A stretch of 64,000 nucleotides of DNA from JAIEPM01 sp964546815 (GCA_964546815.1 CAZJLR010000009.1:1-64000), one strand, 5' to 3'; shown: positions 1-7,964, counted from the stretch's first letter. Translations and numbers: made by a program. Notes: generated from the letters alone by a model not told the origin.

Positions 1-561
1 GCTCAATTGTGTAATTGCTGGTCGCGGACCCTGTTGCAATACCATGCTGCCTGTAACGTTCACCACGACACTGCCATCTGGGTTGCTGGCTATGGCTCTC
101 ACCGCACTTGGGGTAAAACTGCCTCTGATTCTGCCTGTACCCACGCCGTCTGCGATATCTGGTGGCCAAAATGCTGCTTGATAAGACGGGGCAGTTTCAG
201 GTGTAATCCATTTCATTGCCTCTTGGCGATTTTTAGCCGCTGTTTGCGGGTTGAAATCCATCGAATTGCCAATCCACCAGCTTACAAACTGAGTAGCAAG
301 TGTCGGTTCGATTTTTTGAGCGGCTGGATTTGCCTGTGGCTCTTGAGCTTTGGGACTTTTGTCTGAACTTGTTTGAGAGTCTTCTTTCGACTCTGAGCTG
401 ACTTGTTTACGCGCATCGCGCGGTCCACTTGCTACGCGCTCGTGCGAACCGCCGCCGAAGCCTCCGACAAAAATTGCAAGAAAGCCTACGATGACAAGTC
501 CGAAGAGGATCTTGTCCTGAAAAATCTTTTGGACCATAGCCCGGATGATTTCATAAAACAT
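1..561 (-). CDS. Membrane-anchored protein, possibly VirB8/TraE-like (partial)
   Basis: An open frame runs from the ATG at 561 off the left edge: 187 codons with no stop. It starts MFYEIIRAMVQKIF, has one membrane segment (about residues 18-33, LFGLVIVGFLAIFVGGF), then a charged Ser/Gln/Lys-rich linker. The soluble part includes FVSWWIGNSMDF, an ITPE segment and a GSFTP...VVVNVTGSMVL segment. An N-terminal anchor followed by an alpha+beta domain of this pattern recalls VirB8/TraE proteins of type IV secretion, but this is a motif-level impression only and the C terminus is missing. The frame stays open well upstream of 561 without an ATG, so a TTG start further up is possible. The gene is divergent from the one at 795. 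Confidence 0.5.
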   Translation of the reverse strand, partial: MFYEIIRAMVQKIFQDKILFGLVIVGFLAIFVGGFGGGSHERVASGPRDARKQVSSESKEDSQTSSDKSPKAQEPQANPAAQKIEPTLATQFVSWWIGNSMDFNPQTAAKNRQEAMKWITPETAPSYQAAFWPPDIADGVGTGRIRGSFTPSAVRAIASNPDGSVVVNVTGSMVLQQGPRPAITQLS

Positions 562-794
562 TGCATTGATTCCGAAAAGTGGAACTGCTGGCTTTATCCA
601 TCTTCTTATTGTGTTAAAAAACAGAGAAAAATCAAGGGTAAAGTTCCCATTCTTGCTGCTGAATACGAATTCTGGGATCTCAACGGGGTATTTATTTGCA
701 CTAGATTGTAGAATTTGGAGGCTTATTACGCTGTCACATACTGACAAGCGTTGCGAATTGAGCGGTCTTCTGTGAATCAATTTGGTGCTGAGTG

Positions 795-1169
795 ATGACT
801 GGCGACAATCAAGATGATGACGAAAGCGAACTCGGTGAAGTATCCGATGATGCCGCGCCTGAGGAAATCGAGCTTGATTTGAACAAAATTCTCGGAATTT
901 CAGTGTCGCCGGAAGAAGCGTTGGCCCGCAGCCGCAAATATGTCTCTTACACAATCAAGTTGCCCTCAGAACAACTTGCTGCATTGCAGTCAATTTGGCT
1001 AGAGCTCAAGCGTCTTTATGGTGCCCATTCACCAGACAAAAGCGGAATTATTCAGCAAGCGATTACCGAATGGCTCAAGCGCTGGGACGGGCCTGAAAAA
1101 GCTGTGCTTTTGAGACAGCTGCTGGAAATCAGGCAAAATACCCGTCGGCGGCAATACAGAAAAGAATAA
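795..1169 (+). CDS. Small acidic/helical protein, possible ribbon-helix-helix DNA binder
   Basis: 124 aa. ATG 795 is chosen over the adjacent GTG 792 because GGTG lies about 8 nt upstream. The N-terminal 45 residues are very acidic (DDDESELGEVSDD...). The rest is a short strand-like segment (YVSYTIKLP) followed by two amphipathic helices, then a basic tail ending RRRQYRKE. A strand plus two helices is what ribbon-helix-helix regulators look like, but I see no family signature, so function is unknown. It is divergent from the partial gene on the left, with a 233-bp shared upstream region, and is followed by a strong inverted repeat. Confidence 0.6.
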   Translation: MTGDNQDDDESELGEVSDDAAPEEIELDLNKILGISVSPEEALARSRKYVSYTIKLPSEQLAALQSIWLELKRLYGAHSPDKSGIIQQAITEWLKRWDGPEKAVLLRQLLEIRQNTRRRQYRKE

Positions 1170-1189
1170 ACTCAGCCCGCAGATGCGGC

Positions 1190-1235
1190 ACAACAAGAAG
1201 GCAGCAATGATTACTCAATGCTGCCTTCTTGTTGT
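1190..1235. terminator. 17-bp perfect inverted repeat, likely bidirectional terminator
   Basis: Arms 1190-1206 and 1219-1235 are exact reverse complements (core AAGAAGGCAGCA/TGCTGCCTTCTT) with a 12-nt loop. The repeat lies between two convergent genes ending at 1169 and 1265, the usual place for a shared terminator. There is no clear T tract on either side, so it may instead act as an RNA-stabilising hairpin. Confidence 0.65.
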
Positions 1236-1264
1236 TGGTGGAGGGTGGAGAAAAACTTTATTGC

Positions 1265-1846
1265 TTATGCTTTGTCTTGTCTCGGTCCTGGTCCTGGACG
1301 TCCGCCGTGCTCACCGTGACCGCCGTGTCCACCGCGACCCCAGTGACCATGATGATGACCGCCGGCTCCGCCGAATGCTTCACGTTCTAGCATACGGTGA
1401 CGAATTTGTTCACGTTGATCTGGTGTGAGGACCGCAATTTCGTCGAGGTGGAGATTGAGTCTTGCAGTTGAAAGATCATTTTTCAGTGCATTGATTTTGG
1501 CTTGCAGAGCTATTGCTTGCTGTCTGTCAACTTCCGGCTTGCTGAATACGTCTTTCATTTGACGGAATAGAGAACCAAGCTGAGCTTTTTCGGCAGAAGT
1601 GCTGTCTTCATATTTGTTTTTCAGCGAACTCATTTTTTCAAGCTGAGCGTCAGTCAAATTCATTCGCGGACCACCGCCGCAATGTCCACCTTTCTGGCAT
1701 TCACCGCCGCCCAAATTCTTGGACGCAGTCATTTTGCCGTCAACACCAGGGGCGGTGGCATTGCCCGAATCAGCTGCCAGTGCCGGAGCGCCAATTAGTA
1801 ATGCGGCTACAACAATATTGAACAGTTGCTTCTTCGATTGAGTCAT
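1265..1846 (-). CDS. Spy/CpxP-like periplasmic protein (LTxxQ family)
   Basis: 193 aa with a signal peptide (hydrophobic IVVAALLIGAPALA, cleavage likely after ALA-A near residue 24). Two copies of the LTxxQ-type motif of Spy/CpxP proteins are visible: LTDAQLEKM and LTPDQREQIRHRM. They flank a long helical segment rich in Gln, Lys and Leu, as in the all-helical Spy fold. Spy-type proteins act as ATP-independent periplasmic chaperones or envelope-stress and metal-responsive factors. The C terminus is a His/Gly-rich tail (GGHHHGHWGRGGHGGHGEHGG) that could bind metal ions, and a Cys/His/Gly patch follows the signal peptide. The start ATG 1846 has a good upstream purine block (AAGGAGAACA). The exact role here is inference. 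Confidence 0.75.
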   Translation of the reverse strand: MTQSKKQLFNIVVAALLIGAPALAADSGNATAPGVDGKMTASKNLGGGECQKGGHCGGGPRMNLTDAQLEKMSSLKNKYEDSTSAEKAQLGSLFRQMKDVFSKPEVDRQQAIALQAKINALKNDLSTARLNLHLDEIAVLTPDQREQIRHRMLEREAFGGAGGHHHGHWGRGGHGGHGEHGGRPGPGPRQDKA

Positions 1847-1891
1847 GATTTGTTCTCCTTGAACATTTGTATGATTGACTAGTCGCGTCCG

Positions 1892-2173
1892 TTAAAACCC
1901 AAGTCCCATTCTGATTCGTTGCCACATTGGCACTTGACCGTAGGCGTTCAGATAAGGATTTGCGTAATTCATGTTATTTACGCTATAAGCGTATGGGCTA
2001 TAGGCACCATAAGCGCCGTTGTAACCGGCATATGCGCCGTTGTAGCCATAATTGTTGTAGCTGCTGTTTCTCCATCCGTGGTGGCATCCATGTGCTTCGG
2101 CCGCTGGGGCGCTGAGCAATGTTCCGCCGATAATTGTTGCTGCAAGTGCAGTGAGTGCCAGAGTCCTTTTCAT
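1892..2173 (-). CDS. Small secreted Tyr/Asn/Gly-rich protein
   Basis: 93 aa. It has a clear signal peptide (MKRTLALTALAATIIGGTLLSAPAAEA, cut before HGCHHGW). The mature part is dominated by short Tyr-Asn-Gly-Ala repeats (NYGYNGAYAGYNGAYGAY) and ends VPMWQRIRMGLGF. A strong GGAGGG site precedes ATG 2173. I do not recognise a family. The composition suggests a small, disordered or surface-associated envelope protein. It lies 45 bp downstream of the Spy-like gene start and in the same direction, so the two may be co-transcribed. Confidence 0.65.
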   Translation of the reverse strand: MKRTLALTALAATIIGGTLLSAPAAEAHGCHHGWRNSSYNNYGYNGAYAGYNGAYGAYSPYAYSVNNMNYANPYLNAYGQVPMWQRIRMGLGF

Positions 2174-2280
2174 GAGACCCTCCTTGATTTCAAAAATTCA
2201 ATTGGTGCAAAACTTAGATAGGGTTCGAAGTTTCAATCACTCTGATTTTCAACTTACTGTTCATGAGACGCCAGACGATC

Positions 2281-2317
2281 GGAATTGATTCCGCCAAAAG
2301 ATTAAACCGGCTTAATC
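2281..2317. promoter_or_regulatory. Two small palindromes upstream of the Tyr-rich secreted gene
   Basis: GGAATTGATTCC (2281-2292) and GATTAAACCGGCTTAATC (2300-2317) are adjacent dyads lying 108-144 bp upstream of ATG 2173. They could be operators for the minus-strand genes. No promoter boxes are clear. The rest of 2174-2516 holds only the REP-like pair listed next. Confidence 0.25.
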
Positions 2318-2398
2318 AAAGTCTCGAAACGCCCGTATATTAGGATGTGGACTTTCGACTGTCAGTGTGGCAAACGGTTATTTTGTTCTTGGCAGTTT

Positions 2399-2499
2399 CG
2401 TAGGGGCGACGCCATGCGTCGCCCGCAACTTCAAAACATTGTCCGTGCAGCGGTTTGCGTTTAGATAATGGCCGGGCGACGCATGGCGTCGCCCCTACG
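2399..2499. repeat. Pair of inverted REP-like hairpin elements
   Basis: Two 26-bp copies (2399-2424 and 2474-2499) are perfect reverse complements, separated by 49 bp. Each contains its own hairpin: 9-bp arms GGGCGACGC/GCGTCGCCC around a CAT or ATG loop, flanked on one side by CGTAG or CTACG. A further near-identical copy lies at 51145-51170 just after another gene. Short GC-rich hairpins between genes, often paired in inverted orientation, are typical of REP/BIME-type elements. Confidence 0.7.
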
Positions 2500-2516
2500 G
2501 TTGAGAGCTGGCGCGG

Positions 2517-3128
2517 CTAGTCGCGCTTTAAATGGTGGTAGACGTAATAACCAAATCCGGCTCCGCCGATGAGGACTATGGCGATGTCGAATTTATGCCA
2601 GAAGCTGGTGAAGACTTCCATGTTTTCACCGAATTTGATACCAACCCAAGTTAGGAAATAGCACCAAACGAGTGAGCCGACGAAAGTAAATAGAGTGAAT
2701 TTCCAAAAGTGAGATTTGAGCACACCGGCCGGAAAGGAAATGAATGTTCTTACTACAGGCAGCATTCTGCAGATGAAAAATGCCCAGTCACCCCAACGCT
2801 CAACCCATTTGTCTGCATGCTCAAGATCCTTTTCTTTGAGCAAAAACCATTTTCCGTGACTTTCGACGAATGGTCTGCCACCGTACATGCCGAGCATATA
2901 AGAAGGAATGGATCCTATTACACATCCGATGGCGCCAGCCAATGCGGCCAGGTGTATATTCATCTTGCCTTGTTGAACCAGCAATCCGGCGGTTGGCATG
3001 ATTGCTTCACTGGGCAGAGGAATGTTTGCAGACTCGATCGCCATCATTATGATGATGCCTGGGTAGCCCCAGCTAGCCACTAAATCGCGAATCACTTGAA
3101 GGATGGGATCGATAAACTGGTGTAACAC
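2517..3128 (-). CDS. DedA family membrane protein
   Basis: 203 aa from GTG 3128, chosen because AGAGG lies 6 nt upstream and the length fits DedA proteins; the frame opens earlier at TTG 3221. It carries the DedA landmarks: an N-terminal re-entrant region with E..NIPLPSEAIMP, and later FFICRMLPVVRTFISFPAG, where the conserved Arg residues lie. There are several membrane helices, with a C-terminal one (IAIVLIGGAGFGYYVYHHL). DedA proteins are inner-membrane proteins linked to polyprenyl-phosphate or phospholipid flipping and proton-motive-force homeostasis. The specific substrate cannot be told from the sequence. Confidence 0.85.
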   Translation of the reverse strand: MLHQFIDPILQVIRDLVASWGYPGIIIMMAIESANIPLPSEAIMPTAGLLVQQGKMNIHLAALAGAIGCVIGSIPSYMLGMYGGRPFVESHGKWFLLKEKDLEHADKWVERWGDWAFFICRMLPVVRTFISFPAGVLKSHFWKFTLFTFVGSLVWCYFLTWVGIKFGENMEVFTSFWHKFDIAIVLIGGAGFGYYVYHHLKRD

Positions 3129-3294
3129 GGCTAACCTCTGCTCGGTCGACAATTGATGCCAGAATTTTATCGGTTTATTGAAAGGTTTACAGGAAGCCGA
3201 GTTCAGAAAACTGGATCTCAAGTGCCACTTGAGCTGCTAAAACTAAGCAGTGGGACAAAAAGCCTCTAATCTGAGCAATGACTAAGGATTGGTT

Positions 3295-5262
3295 ATGAGC
3301 GCAACTCAAGAATTACAGTTCACAACCGCAACCCGATTTTTCACGATTGCCACCGCCGGTCATGTCGACCATGGCAAAACGAGTTTGTTGCGCAAGCTCA
3401 CAGGCATCGACCCCGACAGACTGAAAGAAGAAAAAGAAAGGCAAATGACCACCGACCTGGGCTTTGCCTATCTCCAATTGTCTGCTGACAAAGTTCTCGG
3501 ATTTGTCGATGTCCCCGGGCACGGAAAGTTTTTGAAAAATATGCTTGCCGGCGTTGGCGGAATTGACCTGGCACTGCTGGTGGTGGCTGCCGATGAAGGG
3601 CCCATGCCGCAAACTAATCAGCATGTTCGTATCTTGAGTATGCTTGGTGTAACGCAAGCAATCGTAGCTATTACAAAGATAGACCTTGTAGAAGAGGAGG
3701 AGCAAGTTGATTTAGTGCGAGAAGAGCTTGAGAAATTATTGCAAGCACATGGCATTAAAGCTCTGGCGTTTTGCCCGCTGTCTTCAACTACAGGTGCTGG
3801 ATTCGATCAGCTCAAACAAACGTTTGCGGAAATTCTGTCGAAAATGCCTGCCAGAAATACAAAGGGCTCTTTATTCCTGCCGGTAGACAGAGTGTTTAGC
3901 AAGTCTGGCTTTGGTACAGTGATTACAGGCACGCTTGTAAGCGGCAAAATTGCTGTAGGCGACCAAATTTTTGTAGAGCCGGGCGACTTAAGCGCGCGCG
4001 TTCGTCGATTGGAAACACACGGGCATACTATTAATGAGGCACATCCAGGACAACGTGTTGCTTGCAATATCGTAGTTAAGGATGGAGAAAAACTCAGTCG
4101 CGGGTTCGTTCTTTCAGGCGAAGCAATTAGCCCCAGCAAGTCATTAATTGTAAGTTTGTGCGACAAACCAAGGCTCTTGTCGCAAGAGCTGAGCGAGCGA
4201 CTTTCAGATCAACCAATCAGGCTATATCACGGAACCGCCGAATACCAGGGCTATTTGCGCTGGGTGGAAGACCGCAAAAATGACGAAAACTCTGCAGAAT
4301 CAACTTTAAGCCAGGAAGGCATTGGCTTTGTCGCATTGCAAGAAGACGCAGTGCTCTCAGCGCAAGATCGATTTGTCATCAGGCTGACTGACGACACCAT
4401 CTATGGTGGTGTCATTTTATTGCGTGATAGGCCTCGTTGGTTAAGTAAGGGTGAAATTCTCAGCCTGGCAGAAATGCTTAACAGCGAAAAATACAGCGAA
4501 GCGTTGCTGCGTTTTCTCAATGATTCTCCTCAGCTAATGCTGAAAGAGTCTCAATTGTCTTCTATCTTTCCCGTTTCAACCATTGCCGCTTTGCTTAATG
4601 ATGCGCTTGCTAATAAGACAATCGTAAGACTGGGCGACTATTTGCTTAGCAGTGAGTCTAGAATAGAGTTGAGCAAGAAAATAATTTCTCGCCTCACTGA
4701 ATTGTTAGCGGCGGCAGAAGAATCGAGTGACGGCGTTACGTTAGAATCGCTGCGCTTAAAGCTTCAACCCAAACTTGAGCGTAGTGCATTTCAGGCACTC
4801 TTAGACGAAGATTCTGCCGCTGGAAAAATTATTCGCAAAGGCGATAAAGTCATGCTTCCCGGTGCCAAAGCAGAGGGGGGACTCTCAGCCGAGCACAGCG
4901 AAGCCGAAGCTAAAATCCTAAAAATTTTGCAAGAACATTGGTGTCTTGAACTTGACGAGCTTGCCCAAATGTCTGGAGTTGAATTGAAAACGGTCAAGGT
5001 GCTGATTCAAAATTTGACCAAATCCAAAGCGGTGCACATAGTTAGCTATGACTTCGTTGCCAGCTCGGAAAAAATCGCAGCGGCGCATCAGGTGTTGGCT
5101 GACATATGGAATGCCAAGCGTGCAATCGCTCCAACTGATTTCAAAGAAAAAATTGGAGTCACACGTAAGTATGCAATGGCGCTTTTGCAGTACTTTGATG
5201 ATTCCAAAATAACACGTCGTCTCGAGTCAGGGCGCGTACTTTTGAAAGGTCCTGGGCGCTAA
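3295..5262 (+). CDS. selB: Selenocysteine-specific elongation factor SelB (divergent GTPase motifs)
   Basis: 655 aa from ATG 3295, preceded by AAGGA at 6 nt. The N-terminal GTPase domain has G1 AGHVDHGKTS, then the SelB-typical IDPDRLKEEKERQMTTDLGFAY, G3 DVPGH and G4 TKID. Domains II/III follow (LPVDRVFSKSGFGTVITGTLVSGKI), then a long C-terminal part with winged-helix-like segments, as in SelB domain IV, which binds SECIS hairpins. SelB delivers Sec-tRNA to UGA codons. Oddities: the usual PGHE is PGHG, the usual QTREH is QTNQH, and the switch I Ile is Thr (MTTDLGF). No selA, selD or tRNA-Sec is visible nearby. It is either a working SelB of a divergent lineage or an altered paralogue. Confidence 0.8.
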   Translation: MSATQELQFTTATRFFTIATAGHVDHGKTSLLRKLTGIDPDRLKEEKERQMTTDLGFAYLQLSADKVLGFVDVPGHGKFLKNMLAGVGGIDLALLVVAADEGPMPQTNQHVRILSMLGVTQAIVAITKIDLVEEEEQVDLVREELEKLLQAHGIKALAFCPLSSTTGAGFDQLKQTFAEILSKMPARNTKGSLFLPVDRVFSKSGFGTVITGTLVSGKIAVGDQIFVEPGDLSARVRRLETHGHTINEAHPGQRVACNIVVKDGEKLSRGFVLSGEAISPSKSLIVSLCDKPRLLSQELSERLSDQPIRLYHGTAEYQGYLRWVEDRKNDENSAESTLSQEGIGFVALQEDAVLSAQDRFVIRLTDDTIYGGVILLRDRPRWLSKGEILSLAEMLNSEKYSEALLRFLNDSPQLMLKESQLSSIFPVSTIAALLNDALANKTIVRLGDYLLSSESRIELSKKIISRLTELLAAAEESSDGVTLESLRLKLQPKLERSAFQALLDEDSAAGKIIRKGDKVMLPGAKAEGGLSAEHSEAEAKILKILQEHWCLELDELAQMSGVELKTVKVLIQNLTKSKAVHIVSYDFVASSEKIAAAHQVLADIWNAKRAIAPTDFKEKIGVTRKYAMALLQYFDDSKITRRLESGRVLLKGPGR

Positions 5263-5434
5263 TACTTTTTGCCGGAAAGGTCTCTGTACCAGGGCACGCC
5301 GAGCCAACCGGCAGTTTCGTCCTGGCGGCAAAGCTTTCTGTCGCCAGAGATCTTTAATTGGGCATAAGAGAGATAGGCAGCATTGCCATATCAGGCATAG
5401 CTGAGCTGAAAGACCGATAATATCTCGCAGACAA

Positions 5435-6004
5435 ATGCCAAGTTCACAATCACAATCTGGGTCTATTTTTAAGTCTTTCTGGCGAAAGATTCGCTTGCCG
5501 ATAATTTCTTGTTTTGTTGCGTACAACATGGCAGCCTTAATTTTGTGGAACTGCTCGCCATTTCCATTGTATTGGCAAATGGTGCCATTGATTAGTCCGT
5601 ATATTTGCTTCTTTGGTTTTTGGAACCAGTGGAAAATGTTTTCGCATCCAAAAAACTGGAACATGTATTTGACGGCCACCGTGACTACCGCCGATGACAA
5701 TGAAGTCACCTGGGAATTTCCGCGAATGGAAAAATATGATTTTGTCACAAGAGCCTTTAAAGAACGCTATCGAAAATGGGCGCATGAATACATCAACGAA
5801 GAGCAATATCAGTTGGTGTGGCCCGACACTTGTCGTTATATTGCCAGGCAGGTAGCCAAAGATGGGATTAAGCCCGTGAAAGTGGAATTGGTGCGGCACT
5901 GGTCTTGGATCCAGCCGCCAGAAGGACATGGAGATCCCAGTCCGGAAGGGGAGTCTCAATACACTTTCTATAGTTATGACATCAAACCAGGGGATCTGAA
6001 GTGA
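5435..6004 (+). CDS. HTTM-partner membrane protein, copy 1
   Basis: 189 aa. One or two N-terminal hydrophobic segments (IRLPIISCFVAYNMAALILW, then a second near ICFFGFWNQWKMF), then a soluble domain with beta-like LTATVTTADDNEVTWEF, a basic helix FKERYRKWAHEY and VWPDTCRYIARQVAKDG. It is clearly homologous to the proteins at 12021-12761 and 48786-49328: all share the anchor, an F..(W/G)..F motif, an aromatic beta segment and R(F/Y)R(K/H)(W/F). It overlaps the downstream HTTM gene by 4 bp (GTGA), which implies translational coupling. I do not recognise the family; role unknown. Confidence 0.8.
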   Translation: MPSSQSQSGSIFKSFWRKIRLPIISCFVAYNMAALILWNCSPFPLYWQMVPLISPYICFFGFWNQWKMFSHPKNWNMYLTATVTTADDNEVTWEFPRMEKYDFVTRAFKERYRKWAHEYINEEQYQLVWPDTCRYIARQVAKDGIKPVKVELVRHWSWIQPPEGHGDPSPEGESQYTFYSYDIKPGDLK

Positions 6005-7297
6005 GTATTTTCGACCTCTGGAAATATTGGAAAAAGTTCTGGTTTCACCGGGAGTCGCCGCTTGGTGTTTGTTTATTTCGCATTTTTACTGGGTTGATCA
6101 TGCTGGAATATTGTGTGCTGCTCTATCCGGATTTGTTGAATTTTTTCGGTGTTAATGCGGTGTGTACGCCCGAATCATCAAAACAGATACTCGCCATGCT
6201 AGGTCCTGGTGGATTCAATATTCTGTCTTGGATGCCTCGCAGTGATGTGAGTGTTCTGACCCTGTATTGGATTTTGGTGCTTTTCTCTATTTCACTAACG
6301 GCAGGGTTTTACACGCGTATTAGTTCCTTTGTTGTTTACGTAATAATGGCGTCGTTCCAGCAGCAAAACAGCCTCATAATAAATGGCGGAGACATTCTTT
6401 TGAAAATGTCGGCTTTCTATTTGATGTTTGCGCCTGCAGGATATTGCTTGTCTGTTGATGCATGGTTGCATAGAAAAAAAATGAACACAGATGTCTTGCC
6501 ACTACCTGCAGTGCCAAGGGCGTGGTCGCAGCAAATGTTCCGATTATTGCTGGCTCTGGTTTATTTTCAAGCATTCTGGTCCAAGTTGGAAGACCCCATG
6601 TGGGTTGATGGTACTGCCCTACACTATGTTTTGCGACAGCAGGAGTTTTTAAGATTTCCTGTAGAGTTCATTTCGAATGATTTGGGAATGTGCCAGTTTT
6701 TGACCTGGGGGGCGCTTGCTGTTGAGGCTTCAATGTTCTCTTTGATCTGGTTTAAGGAAACACGATATTTAGTTCTGGCTTCGGCTCTAGTTTTGCATTT
6801 GGGTATTGAATACACGATGAACTTGCCGTTGTTTGAAACGATGATGATTGCACTGTTCGTACTGTTTGTGCCGTCAAGTGACCTGACGATGCTCATTCAT
6901 TCTATATTTCCGCCAAAACATGACCCGCGTGCTGCCAAAAAAGCTTCAGTCCAGAACCCCGTAAATCAGCAAACACCGCCGATTCCCTCACCGGCGGAAG
7001 CGGANNNNNNNNNNNNNNNNNNNNNNNNNNNNNNNNNNNNNNNNNNNNNNNNNNNNNNNNNNNNNNNNNNNNNNNNNNNNNNNNNNNNNNNNNNNNNNNN
7101 NNNNTCCGGTGGTTGCGGATCCGGTGGTTGCGGATCCGGTGGTTGCGGATCCGGTGGTTGCGGATCCGGTGGTTACGGATCGGGCAGTTGCGGAACCGGC
7201 AGTTGCGGATCCTGTAGTTGCGGATCCGGTGGTTACGGATCCGGCAGTTGCGGATCCATTAGATAAAACAGTTGGCGGTAAGGAGTCGAAGGGATGA
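6001..7297 (+). CDS. HTTM-domain membrane protein, copy 1, with repeat tail broken by a gap
   Basis: Starts at GTG 6001. The first ~305 residues form a multi-helix HTTM domain, the membrane part of vitamin-K-dependent gamma-carboxylases. Shared motifs are ESPLGVCLFRI, NGGD, SKLEDPMWVDGTA (Lys about residue 195 before W..G) and HLGIEYTMNLPLF. The function of bacterial HTTM proteins is generally unknown. The C terminus is a 15-bp tandem repeat interrupted by 100 N at 7005-7104. Read in the nominal frame it gives GSGGC repeats ending at 7266. Read one base later it gives (V/A)VADP repeats ending at the TGA 7295-7297, which overlaps the next ATG by 4 bp. I prefer the second reading, since the gap length is arbitrary and the residues before it (Pro/Ala-rich) match VADP better. 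Confidence 0.8.
7005..7104. other. Assembly gap (100 N) inside a 15-bp tandem repeat
   Basis: Exactly 100 N, the conventional size for a gap of unknown length. The right flank starts directly with 15-bp repeats (GGATCCGGTGGTTGC and variants, about nine units to 7255), so the assembler evidently stopped in the repeat. The true copy number and reading frame are not fixed by this sequence. Confidence 0.95.
7106..7255 (+). repeat. 15-bp coding tandem repeat in the HTTM copy 1 tail
   Basis: About nine to ten 15-bp units with consensus GGATCCGGTGGTTGC, the later ones diverged (GGATCGGGCAGTTGC, GGATCCTGTAGTTGC). The period is a multiple of three, so the reading frame is kept. In the frame I favour, changes are mostly silent or mild (V/A, D/E, A/T). 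The unit contains a BamHI-type GGATCC palindrome. Confidence 0.85.
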
Positions 7298-7962
7298 AGA
7301 TTGGTACCAGACTTATTTATGTCTATTCTGTTGCGGCGCTTCTTGTGTTGGGGTTGCAGGCAAGCGCGGCGGCTCATCCGTTGGATATAAAAGGATCTTT
7401 CGCAGACTATGCTTTCAGCAAAGACTACAATTCTTTTGACCCAAAAGAATCTCGCAATGCTAAGCGTATAGAGAATGGCGATGGTTTGGTGCCTCGAATT
7501 GCGGCTAAGTTGGATAACGCTGTATCAATCAGCGCAGCATCGTGCCAGACGATTTTGACGGTCCCCATGGGTTGGTATGCGATGGATCAGGGAGAACAAA
7601 CTACGATTTATAGCCCGGACGAGAGGACTCGATTTATTCTACACGTTGCAGATATAAGCCCAGCAAAAACGTTTGCTGAGTTCAAAAGGATTGCGCTTAA
7701 AACAATGGAAAATCAATTGCACCAGCCAGAGGCAAAGTTTACTCAATTTGATATGCCCGATGGAAGTTTTGCAGTTGAGATACGAGATATTCGCACAGCT
7801 TCAGGTAACAAAAATGGCATGGTGATTGTGTATACTGCCAACCCAGGGAAAAAAGGGATTGGAAAAGTTATGTCAATGAGTCTCACCTCGCCGATGCAAG
7901 ACTTCTCCAAATATGAAGGGCTAGCTGGATTGTTGCTGAAGAGTCGAAAAATACTTTGGTAG
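7294..7962 (+). CDS. Secreted protein of unknown function
   Basis: 222 aa. A signal peptide (IYVYSVAALLVLGLQASAAA, cut before HPLD) is followed by a soluble domain with alternating beta-like segments: TILTVPMGWYAM, RTRFILHVADI, FAVEIRDI, NGMVIVYTANPG and MSMSLTSPM. The layout (a hydrophobic-aromatic 'VPxGW' start, then strands) loosely recalls DcrB/PsbP-type lipid or envelope proteins, but there is no firm signature. It has a good AAGGAG site, and in the preferred reading its ATG overlaps the end of the HTTM gene, so it is probably the third gene of the cassette 1 operon. Confidence 0.65.
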   Translation: MKIGTRLIYVYSVAALLVLGLQASAAAHPLDIKGSFADYAFSKDYNSFDPKESRNAKRIENGDGLVPRIAAKLDNAVSISAASCQTILTVPMGWYAMDQGEQTTIYSPDERTRFILHVADISPAKTFAEFKRIALKTMENQLHQPEAKFTQFDMPDGSFAVEIRDIRTASGNKNGMVIVYTANPGKKGIGKVMSMSLTSPMQDFSKYEGLAGLLLKSRKILW

Positions 7963-7964
7963 CT

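Noticed and set aside
1919..2221. Plus-strand ORFs opposite the Tyr-rich secreted gene
   Set aside because: The minus frame has a strong signal peptide and SD; the plus frames are antisense shadows.
2205..2240. Possible tRNA T-arm (GGGTTCGAAG)
   Set aside because: No acceptor or anticodon stem can be drawn around it; chance match.
3295..5262. Ordinary EF-Tu
   Set aside because: The IDPDRLKEEKERQMTTDLGF segment and the long winged-helix C terminus fit SelB, not EF-Tu.
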